Shown here: piece by piece, positions 9,726 to 19,000 of the stretch
Layout: each line of letters starts with the position of its first letter
Numbering within the stretch: position 1 is the stretch's first letter
Notes under the pieces: model-generated
Seen by the model: the letters and a program-made list of their open reading frames with translations, nothing else
What the model was told of the DNA's origin: nothing
Databases searched by the model: none
Translations under genes and position numbers: made by a program
Assembly: GCA_025201705.1 (NCBI GenBank)
Contig: MU617020.1
Location: 1-26,767 of the forward strand
Reading direction: 5' to 3'
Length of the DNA: 26,767 nucleotides
From: Dissophora ornata
Taxonomy: Eukaryota > Mortierellomycota > Mortierellomycetes > Mortierellales > Mortierellaceae

Positions 9726-11195
9726 GTTGATACTAATAAACTGCGTGAGAGAGGATAGAAGTGAGGGGGAGGGAGAGATTTTACTGAGAGTGCAGGGGAA
9801 AGGATGGAAGGAACGTCAAGGTTACTCAAGAAGAGAGAATGAACAGGCTTTGGTCAGAGTGGACGTATTTATGTAGTAGTACTTTGTAGGGTTTTGCACG
9901 GCACTGGGGTCGTTGCATTTACCCAGTGTTCATGTGGGTTTGCAGTGGGGAATAGATGGGGATGAGTGCATCGGGGCGTAATGTTAACAGTGTTCATATT
10001 TTTACCATCCAACCAATCAGTCGTTGGGCGTTATTTTCACCTCTCCTGCCACGTCGCACAGGCGAAACTTGGCACAGCATCAACCTGTGGAGGTCAAAAG
10101 TGAGCAGGTCGACTGTATGGCTGCGAGGAGAAAGATCCGAACCTTGGAGCGGGTGATCTACACGTAGCTTACGGGAGAAAGGTCGTTTAGGTCGTTTATT
10201 GTGCAATCAGTCTCTCCTTAGCCATGCAAGGTTGGGCGACAATCCCTAGGGCTTTGTCATCTCTTTCTTATTTTCACGTCGTCGAGCGAGGTCAGGAGAG
10301 CATAAGTAGGGAACTGTCTATCCCCCCCTCCCCACTTCTTGGCTCAGCGTAGCGCAATAACGTTATTTTTCCCCTTTCCCTTCGTTTTTTTCTTCTCTCT
10401 TGCATCTACTGCCTTTAGTTTTGATTGCGCAGAAAAATATTTTGCCGAGCGTCCCTCTCAACATTTAAACTCGTGCTAATGTGCCGAGTTTCGATCGCAA
10501 TTTAACGTAGACGGAACCAAGAGCATGCCCTACATACATAGAACCTTAAGATGAGAGTCGTGAGTGGTCAAGTTCATGTTTACTCTCTTGCCAGCGCAAG
10601 AAAAATGGAGTATCGCAGGGTTGCAGGTCATTATATCTTTCGACGCATCAACAGGTTCTAGGCATGGACGAACTGCGAGATCGTCACCTGCCTGCTCATA
10701 TTGAGAAACCTTTTGTTTTCCATGATCGATCGCATTTTTTTTTCTTCCCTCGTTGTCTTTTTCATGCATGTGCAACCAGTTGCCACACCCCCCGCGCCCC
10801 GCGCCCTGCGCCCTGGCCCTGGCCCTGGCTCTTGGCTCGCACGTGAAGTGTAGACGTGGAGGAGAGCGAGCCAAAAAAGCAAGCTGGTTGATTATCCACA
10901 TGTTGATTGGAAAGGTGAGTGTTGTGGGTGATGCATTTTGAGGGGTTGTACGCCATGCGTAGGAGAATAGAGAGAGCACATCGAACACTGAGCAGTGAAG
11001 GGTCGCGTCGCTTGCACGGTGCCACCAACAGGCTCTGATCGATGTGCACGTACAGAGCAGTGCTAGGATACGTAGAAGGAGGGGAAAAACGAGCCCAGTG
11101 GCTTGTGTTTGATGGATGGATGGATTGAACCCATAAAATTTTTCAGTTTTCGTGAACCGGCTTGCTCCTTCTCTTTCCCACTGCAGAATTTCGAA
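9726..11195. promoter_or_regulatory. Intergenic promoter region between the monooxygenase (-) and eL8 (+)
   Basis: About 1.47 kb separates two divergent start codons and contains no recognisable protein gene. The eL8-proximal half has pyrimidine-rich runs (10360-10400, 10735-10770), a GC-rich hexamer array and a GATG-GATG-GATG run near 11113-11125. Long CT-rich tracts upstream of the start are typical of highly expressed fungal ribosomal-protein genes. A strong splice donor (GTGAGT at 10915) and a strong acceptor (cactgcag ending 11186) suggest a 5' UTR intron. No TATA box can be assigned with confidence. Confidence 0.45.
10793..10832 (+). repeat. GC-rich imperfect hexamer repeat
   Basis: Direct repeats of GCGCCC/GCCCTG/GGCCCT units run for about 40 nt, a marked GC island in an otherwise AT-balanced upstream region. 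It lies about 400 nt before the eL8 ATG, close to where the leader exon would sit. It could be a simple repeat or part of the promoter. Confidence 0.6.
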
Positions 11196-12581
11196 ATGGT
11201 AATGATTCCCTGCCGCACCACAACCACCACCTCCAGTTGCAGGACGGAGCAGCCAGAGTGAGCAAAGTTGCCCAGGACCTCAACACTCCCTGGAACACCT
11301 ACGCCTCTCTTCAGCAGCACCTGTCCTGTTTCTGCTTTCATTTTCCAATCCTTGGGAGCACTCGAGCGGTCATCGTCATGGTTGAGATCCAATGTGAGCA
11401 TTGGATTCTCACCATGTATGAATGATCATTCGAGAGTGGGATACAACTCGATCATTATCCATGATATTGAAAGAGCACCCTTGCTTCCGGGTGGATATGA
11501 CCTGGTGGAGAGCAGTTCGAGCTGTCTATTTCGAATGTCGTCAGGCAATTCCGGTGGTCAGACCTTGTCTGATCATTGGAATTTGCCTTTCGAATTCAAG
11601 ATGATTCTCGGCTGTTCTCCTTAGAGCTCTGGAAAGACCGCGCTTCAATGTCAATTTTTTATCCTTTGTCCAATTACTTGGCCTAGGAATAACAGTTGCC
11701 TTTGAGTGTTGGGATTCTCTATTCTCCATGACCCATACCAGACCTTTTTTTTCTAAAAAGTATCCATCCTTTCTCTGGGATTCTCCCTTTTTTTTTGTGC
11801 TGTGCAGGCTCCCGTTAAGAAGTCCAAGGTCGCTCCCTCCCCCTACGCCAAGAAGGGCGCTGCCGCCAAGGCCCCCGTCAACCCCTTGATCGAGAAGACC
11901 CCCAAGAACTTTGGTGTCGGTCAGGATGTCCAGCCCATCAAGGATCTCTCTCGCTACGTCAAGTGGCCCGAATACGTTCGCCTCCAGCGCCAGCGTAAGA
12001 TCTTGAACTTGCGTTTGAAGGTCCCCCCAGCTTTGAACCAGTTCACCCAGGTCTTGGACAAGAACACTGCCACCCAGCTGTTCAAGCTTGCCAACAAGTA
12101 CCGCCCCGAGACTCGCATTGAGAAGAAGGAGCGCTTGACCGCTGCTGCTGCTGTTCAGGCCGAGAAGGGCGCCAAGGTTGAGACCAAGAAGCCCTTCGTC
12201 GTCAAGTACGGTATCAACCACATCACCGCCTTGATCGAGGCCAAGAAGGCTTCCCTCGTCGTCATTGCTGACGATGTTGACCCCATCGAGGTTGTTGTCT
12301 GGTTGCCCGCTCTTTGCCGCAAGATGGGTATCCCATACGTCATCGTCAAGGGCAAGGCCCGTCTCGGAACAGTTGTCCACAAGAAGACTGCCACCGCTCT
12401 CGCCTTCACCGAGACCCGTGCTGAGGACAAGGCCGAGCTCGCCTCCTTGATCTCTGCCATCAAGTCCAACTACATCGAGAAGAACGAGACTGCTCGCAAG
12501 GCTTGGGGTGGTGGAATCATGGGCTTCAAGTCCAACAACAAGACTACCAAGCGCGCCAACGCTGTCAAGAACTCTCTGTAA
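11196..12581 (+). CDS. RPL8: 60S ribosomal protein eL8 (yeast Rpl8 / human RPL7A)
   Basis: A structural protein of the large ribosomal subunit. The main exon, 11808-12581, follows acceptor tgtgcag and starts GCT-CCC-GTT. Conserved MAP- termini of the family require an ATG directly before it; ATG at 11196-11198 with donor GTAATG provides this, giving 258 residues, close to the ~256 of yeast Rpl8. Clear family segments are the N-terminal Ala/Lys-rich tail, [48 protein letters not shown], and the L7Ae RNA-binding fold (about residues 130-215) with [10 protein letters not shown] and [19 protein letters not shown]. The C-terminus is basic. Codon use is strongly biased to C-ending codons (AAG, GCC, GTC), as expected for high expression. 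An intron right after the start codon is typical of ribosomal protein genes. Exon 2 is certain. The exact first exon is inferred; a competing upstream start is described in the findings. Confidence 0.96.
11377..11416 (+). other. 40-nt imperfect palindrome in the eL8 intron
   Basis: Left arm 11377-11394 and right arm 11399-11416 pair over 18 nt each, with one single-base bulge per side, around a TGAG tetraloop. The arms begin CATGGT and end ACCATG. A further 12-nt perfect palindrome (GAATGATCATTC) follows at 11420-11431. The structure sits about 180 nt inside the 609-nt intron. No C/D or H/ACA snoRNA boxes could be matched around it. Confidence 0.6.
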
Positions 12582-12656
12582 ACAGTACAGCTTGCTACTC
12601 AGAGACCAAGAAAAATAATCTTCCTTTTCAGAAGAAGAATGAGCGATTGATGTTGA

Positions 12657-12662
12657 AATAAA
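12657..12662 (+). terminator. Polyadenylation signal AATAAA of eL8
   Basis: AATAAA lies about 75 nt after the eL8 TAA, inside an A-rich stretch. Its position fits a short fungal ribosomal-protein 3' UTR. Confidence 0.55.
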
Positions 12663-12923
12663 AATCATTTGCAGTTCCTCTCTTTTATCTGTCGTTGCTA
12701 TTTCATATGCAATGCGCGGATGAGGATTGCCATATACCCCCTGCAATTCTCGAACGCGACTTGTTGGCAAGTAAATATAAACTTATGCTATTAGGCTTTG
12801 GTTTGCGCGAGCGGGTGTGATGAGCAGTTGTTGATAGACACGGAGCGACGTGTGTTCCTTCGTTTAATACCCTTGTGCCACTGAATTTAGTCAATTTCGA
12901 TTTCTCATGGCTCATCCATCACC

Positions 12924-13142
12924 ATGAAGCCAATACTACGAGAAGCCATTGCCTCGGCAACCTCCACTTTGCTGAATCCGTCTTTGCTCCTCCATGACCC
13001 CTGCACCAACAAATTTGAAGAGTGTTTCGCCTCTTACCCGGAAGGAACAACCATGAAGAAGGCACTCGAAGACTGGCGACAGGTGCTGATCCCAAACCTG
13101 AGCGAGAGCTCAATGCAGAGCTTGAAGGAGGCCGGAGTATAG
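12924..13142 (+). CDS. Small hypothetical protein (72 residues)
   Basis: An ATG in reasonable context (caccATGaag) opens 72 codons ending in TAG, followed by an AT-rich region. I do not recognise the product. It is hydrophilic and predicted mostly helical, with two cysteines spaced C-x6-C (DPCTNKFEECF) and no signal peptide or membrane segment. The codons look ordinary for this genome. It could be a real small protein, an exon of a longer gene, or a leftover C-terminal piece, because the adjoining 2 kb is full of decayed sequence. Confidence 0.35.
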   Translation: MKPILREAIASATSTLLNPSLLLHDPCTNKFEECFASYPEGTTMKKALEDWRQVLIPNLSESSMQSLKEAGV

Positions 13143-13427
13143 CTGTTTAAATGGTGAGAATCTAAACGTCAACAGAGGCAAGACGAGGTTGAAGTGGACT
13201 CGCATTCTCCTTTGTATTTTGCAGTAGCTACAAAAATGGTTTTAATAAGTGAAATGGTCCGGTTTCTGTTGCTTGTTGCTTGTTACTTGACGCGTTGACC
13301 TTGTCTCTGTCACCGTGAAGATCTAATATTTTTTTCATATTATACAAAATCTCAAAAAAATCGAGAAGCAAGTAAGTATATAATGACGACGTTGAGAGTG
13401 TGATGAATCACAGAAAAAAGAAAGAAA

Positions 13428-13676
13428 AAGTCGCTCTTGAAGCGCTATCAAGCAACACACCCCCGCTAGGAGGCATCTTGCGACTGTGCGAAGTCCAATG
13501 ATTGTACACACACGCCTTCCATGATCCTCGTTAAAACGGATCACAGTTGGTTGATGATGCGACTCCTTCCAAGAAAGAACGAAGCCCACCATCCGCATCC
13601 ACAATCAACGCTCTTTCATCCGCAGTGAACACGAAAGTGTCCGAACGCGGTGAGTTCACAACCACACGTCTTCTTT
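13428..13676 (-). repeat. Tandem duplication, copy 1 (~245 bp)
   Basis: This segment recurs at about +273 nt with roughly 90 percent identity by eye. On the minus strand one frame reads as a plausible protein piece (VNSPRSDTFVF...ERALIVDADG...) before a stop. A second frame continues downstream (VIRF.EDHGRRVCTIIGLRTVARCLLAG). It therefore resembles a decayed coding exon rather than simple DNA. No family recognised. Confidence 0.75.
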
Positions 13677-13700
13677 CTGGGCGCCATCCTGGCTAATGAA

Positions 13701-13946
13701 GAAGCACTCTTAAAGCATTAGTAAGCAACACACCCCCGCTAGGAGGCATCTTGCGACTGTGCGAAGCCCAATGATTGTACACACACGCCTTCCATGATCC
13801 TCGCTAAAACGGATCACAGTTGGCTGATGATGCGGCCCCTTCCAAGAAAGAAGCACGCCATCCGCATCCACAATCAACGCTCTTTCACCCACAACGAATA
13901 CAAAAGTACCCGAACATGGTGAGTTCACATCCGCACATTTTCTTCA
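13701..13946 (-). repeat. Tandem duplication, copy 2 (~245 bp)
   Basis: The second copy of the 13428-13676 unit. The offset is 273 nt at the left end and 269 nt at the right end, so the copies differ by a 4-nt indel, placed near the GATGCGGATGG stretch. The indel shifts the frame between the copies, so at most one could be functional. A spacer of about 25 nt, unique to the window, separates the copies. Confidence 0.75.
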
Positions 13947-14225
13947 GCCCAGGTCGATGTTTTTGTCATAAATTATGGACATGCTTACCCCAGTAACCCA
14001 TGCTTGCTCAGTGTCTATTGCTTAAGACGACATAGGCGGGACCGTAACTATTGTCTTTAGTTCGGAATTACATGTTACTAGAGCGCTCTTGCCTCCTGGA
14101 GAGTCCCGTTCCGATGGATTATTGAAGGTTATCTTGGTGTTTGTCGTCCATGGAAAATATTTGGCATGCGCTCGATGCCAGCTCACACCTGGCGATACAG
14201 ATTAGGTTGAGTGTAGTTGTCGTAG

Positions 14226-14441
14226 ATGTCATGGTTGGTCGTTTTAATTCGGAATTGTGAGAAGTGTGTGAGTGTGTGCGCCTGGGATGGGAAAGTCGTT
14301 CGTATCGCGAAAGCCAGCCACGCTTACATATCTCCCTACATGCCAAGAGTTTCAAAAGCCGCGGAGCTACACTTTGCTATCTCCCATCATATTCCTCAAT
14401 TGAATCCCATTGAAGTTGGGTTTTCTTTGGTTGAGAGATGA
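14226..14441 (+). pseudogene. Decayed DDE transposase C-terminal end
   Basis: The frame ends with AAELHF...PQLNPIEVGFSLVER. The PQLNPIE block is the signature around the last catalytic acid of DDE-superfamily endonucleases (Tc1/mariner/IS630-like and related), where the Glu of NPIE is catalytic. Upstream of about 14310 the frame no longer resembles a transposase, and a stop follows directly after the motif. The D-D residues of the triad are not visible. No terminal inverted repeats were found. It is a small relic, probably inactive. Confidence 0.6.
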
Positions 14442-14449
14442 CCATGTAC

Positions 14450-15600
14450 CTCATTTGGGTTTGGATCTTGTGTTCAAATTTTGTCCAAGCAGGGATTCGA
14501 TAGCCATCAATTTATTCTCTCATTAAAAGAGCCTTTCATTCGTCAAAAGAAGCATGGTCAACATCCTCCATATCGTCTTGTGGTATGGGAATATCATTTC
14601 GGCGGAATGTACGCATGCCATTGATATTTGGACAAGGGCAAATTGAGCGCCTTTCTCAAAGACCTCAGCTTCACTGGAATGGGTACATCAATGCCGTTAA
14701 CGTTGATCTCAATAGTTCGGCATTCTGATTGTGGTTCTGCTTTTCTTGCCTGCTGCCTTTCGTCATGAGAAGCAATTGACGGCATTTCGACAGGCGTTCG
14801 AAGAGAGAGGCATGAACCCCTACAAATGCGCGAGTGGATGGATGTTCCGATTGTAAAGCAGATTGAAGAACAGAAGAATGCGGATATCCTTCGACTGAGG
14901 GTCAACGACCTGACAGAGATGGTGCTAGGCACATACTGTGCAGTCGAAGGGAGAGTCGATGTAGGCGCGGGGTCTGCATTTATCGCATCTTTCTTTCAAA
15001 CAACAGACACACAGCAGCCAGGCAGACAGGCTCAGCGACGAATGGAAGCTTTGGCGAAATTTTGTTAACATATCTAGACTATGTACATTGCATTGTGTCA
15101 TCCTGAAGTCGGTACTTGTCCTACTAGTCTATCTCGCGTTGGTGGACTCTGCCTCTTTGCACCAAGCGCGCTTTCATTCCATAGGAATAGCTCTAATTAA
15201 TGTGAAACGAAAAACGCAAAGAATAAAACAGCGGACAAAGAGAGAAGTAAATGTACACATTAGTGGGATGAACAACATGGTTCTGCTTTAAACGCCTATA
15301 ATGAGTAGTGGATACATTACCTGCTGGTGGTGCCTGTTGACATCCGATTGAGATGATCGAGCCCCATCTTCTTTTTCGATACAGGTGGTAACAGTTTCCC
15401 GTGGATGGGAGGTTGGCGAAGCAATGGAACGATTATTAGAAGATAATAAGGTTTGCATGATTCTTGACATTTGCACAGCCATCTGTTGATTTCGCAAACC
15501 ATGCTTGTGGTGCCTTTTGAAGTGGAGATTTTCCCTGTCTGTTCTTTCATTCTCTAACTAGCCCTCTCACACCATTCACACCATCCATTCCCTATCGCTG
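14450..15600. other. Accessory stretch with coding-like debris, no intact gene
   Basis: No intact gene is visible. On the plus strand a helical, charged segment is readable across one frameshift: it runs from about 14761 (HEKQLTAFRQAFEERGMNP) into the frame that continues at 14826 (REWMDVPIVKQIEEQKNAD) and stops at 15068. On the minus strand 14594-14932 is open but shows no family. The remainder is AT-rich. No tRNA or other RNA gene is recognised. Confidence 0.45.
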
Positions 15601-16088
15601 CCTCTCTGTTTGTTTTTGCTTGTTTGGTAAGTAGCGCGAGACTGGCCTTTGACGAAGATACACTGATGTTGACAAAGATATTCACCCAAAAGTATCGGTC
15701 TTACAATTCAGGAACTCGCGCTAGTTATCAACAGTTAAAGCGACTAAACCTGCCTAAACAATTTCAAAAAGTGTTTTCCAAGCCCACCATGAGTTGTAAG
15801 TTGTGCTTGTTCCTACAGTATACAGGAGAATTACAGGTTCAAAAGAATATAGTTTATTCAGTATGTCGCTGCTCTATTATAGCCAATTCGCATGAGTTCA
15901 GGCCCGTTTCTGGTCACTCGATCCCTGGCAGTGTTTCTGAAATCACCGACTCTTAGTGTAAGTTATATACCATGAGCAACAACAATTGCCAATTATCTAG
16001 GTGTAAAATGTATATAATGGAATGCCAATGGAAATGGCATAATGACGACAAGACCCAGAAGTTTACAATTCATATTACATACCTAAAG

Positions 16089-19000
16089 TGCGAAAAGGCG
16101 AAGATTACATCAAAGACGGCGATCGATACAGAGACCGAGGCGACTTCAACAAAGCCAAAGCGAAATATGAGGAGGCTAGCAAATTTTGCCCCAGTGTAGC
16201 TCATGATCATCTGGCGATTCTACCTCTATGCAAAGCATCCAAGGAAAACAGCGATTCTCACCGATACATTTCAGTTGGATGGCATGCGAGTTTCCATAAC
16301 GCAAAGGGAAAGTTCAAACAAGTGGTGAAAAAGCCCTCTCAAATCTCAACTCCACACCAATATTTCTTTCCAAGACACTCGCCGTCTACTCAGTCCAACA
16401 CCGATTCCCAATCCGCATCCGTGTCTGTATCGGCTTGCATGTCCACATCCACCTTTACCACCCAATCGACAGTGGGTGCTCCCTCGACCTTGGCATCGGA
16501 ACCTGTTGTCAGTGAAGTTGTCATAGTATCAAATGTTAGCTCTATGACGGCCGCGTACAACATTGCTGACGACGAAGAGCGAGAGATCAGCGATAAAAGG
16601 GCATACGACATCATTCAGCAATTTGGCGAAAGTCCCGTCACCTTCGACACCGTGCAGGAGCTGGTAGTCCTGGCTAACATTCAAGACCGAGACATATTTC
16701 TGCACACCACCACAATGATCCTCAAATTATTGAGAGATATGCCTCTGCTCACCAGTATCGCTCTTCAAGGCTTGGCCGTCATCTTGGACTCTTTTCCTGA
16801 TAAAATCGACTTGGGTTCATTGCATGGAACCTTTGTGGAGATTCTCAAAACTCTCCAAGCTCGTCTGTGCAGCATTAGTACTGCCAACAATATTGACGAA
16901 CTGCTACCTTTGCTCATCGCTCTCAACTCACTCCTGGACGCCATGGTGCGTAGAGAAGTGTTTGGACTTGATCGCGAATCAGTCTACGACATCCTCAAGA
17001 CTCGACTAGACAGCTTAACCTCACACTCAAACGCGATGGTATGCTTCCAAGCATTGTATGCTAAACAGGCTCTTACCGTCGTTGGCAACAACGAGTCACT
17101 TCCAATGAGCATATACCGCCGTGGAAAATTGGCATTTGTACTAGCAGGAAATATAACGAGTATAGTAACCAAGCACGATCTGTCCAAAGTCGAGCCGGCA
17201 TACCAAAATATCAAAAAGATATTCGACGTTTCGATTCAGGATCGCTGGTACCAGGGACTAATCTATGTCGATTATCTGGTGGGACAACATAGTTGGGAGG
17301 AATTTGAGGATTTTGTGCTCCACAGCAAGTTCCAATCAGATGTCTGCTTTCTGCTAGGCTTAGTCTTGCGGCTCGAAGAGATTGCAGTAGTTCAAACGGA
17401 CACTGCGATCAGTAACGGTGCTATCCAGTTCCTTGTTGCGCTGGGCATGAAACCTATTCCATTAGTGCCAGAGATGGTTCAGAGTGCTCTACTACGTCTC
17501 GGGATATCGGACGGATATACAGATGGCACGAAGGACGACACGGCAATCTCACTCCCCCCCAAACCTTCTATTTCGAGCCACGACGATCTATGGCCAGTAT
17601 GGGATCCGGCTTGGCATGCTACTCCAAAAGGCATTCTTCTCAAGACCGTTCAGGATAGAGATCAACGGAATGCGAATGTGGATAATCTACCGGCCCGATT
17701 TATGGATATCTGTCAAGAGATTCAATCCAGCGGCACAGAGGTGAAAAGCGCGGTCGACCAGATAGGAGCGAATATTCTGCAACTCAAAGACGAAACTCGG
17801 GTAATCTCTGCAAGTCTTCCTTCACAGTCTAGTCCTCAAGACATTGATTCTGCACTCACGGCCTACTATGAACCATACCTCCTCATCCTTCGAGTCTCAG
17901 GAGATGAACTGGATCTGGAGACATGCTACGTCAATCTAGCAATCGTCGAGGCCCCGGCACAACGAAAAAAGGAAAAGAAACATCTCAAAGACCAGGCAGC
18001 CGTCTTTCATCGAATCCCGAGTTTTGAAGCCATAGAAAGAGCCAATATGCGGTCGTCGATCCCCTTGGAACAACTTTTCAACAAGCGCAAGCTACGTGAT
18101 GGAAATGAAAACGTTCCTAAAACAATTTTAGTACAAGGACGAGCAGGGATCGGCAAGACAACACTGTGCAAAAAGCTTGTCCATGCACATCAGACCGGAC
18201 TGTGGAGAGATCGTTTCGACACCGCACTGTGGCTCCCATTGCGTCAGCTCAAAGCATTCAAGAGTCGCACTCTGGAAGGCCTATTACGCGAGAAGTTCTT
18301 TACTCAGGGCCTTGGCAAAGGGGAATCATTAGCCCACGCGCTTGAAACTTGTGCTCAAAAAGGCAGGGTTCTTTTCATCCTGGACGGTCTGGATGAGATT
18401 GTAACAGACACGGAGTGTGATGAAGGTATTGCCTTGCGATCATTCCTAAGGACCCTGCTCAGGCAACAACATGTCGTCATCACTTCGAGACCCTCTGGCC
18501 TGGACAAATCACTATTACCATCAATAGATCTGGAGCTTGAGACCGTTGGATTTAGTCCGCAGAATGTCAAAGACTTCCTGGTCAAGGTGCTCAAGCCTGA
18601 AGCAGCGAGGACAGTCCAATGCTTTATTCAACAGACGCCATTGATTCAAGGGTTGGTAAATATTCCTGTGCAACTCGACGTGATCTGCTTCAGCTGGGAC
18701 TCACTTCCAATGGACGGTCCCACGATAACCATGACGGGACTGTATCAACTGATGGTGCGGAAACTGTGGTGCAAAGATGCACTTCGGCTCAAGAAGACAG
18801 CTGGAGGAAAGGACCTAAAAGAGCGAGAAATCAACAATTTGGCACCTAAGCATATCGACAAGCTAATGTCTACTGAGTTGCAACACCTTGGGTATCTTGC
18901 GTTCAAAGGGATGAAGAACAACCACCAAATCGAATTTGACACGAAAGCTCTACTCAGCGCGTTTGAGGATCTCGGAGATTACGATGCAACAGACGAGATT

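Noticed and set aside
11199..11807. Box C/D snoRNA in the eL8 intron
   Set aside because: ATGATCA near 11421 and CTGA near 11570 resemble C and D boxes but are imperfect, too far apart, and lack a flanking terminal stem.
11541..12770. 409-codon open frame on the minus strand over eL8
   Set aside because: It is the antisense shadow of the strongly codon-biased eL8 exon; its Leu/Gly/Asp-rich content is what reversed AAG/GCC/GTC codons give.
15796..15828. A very short intron (gtaagt...ctacag) directly after ATGAGTT
   Set aside because: Only about 23 nt between donor and acceptor, below a workable intron size.
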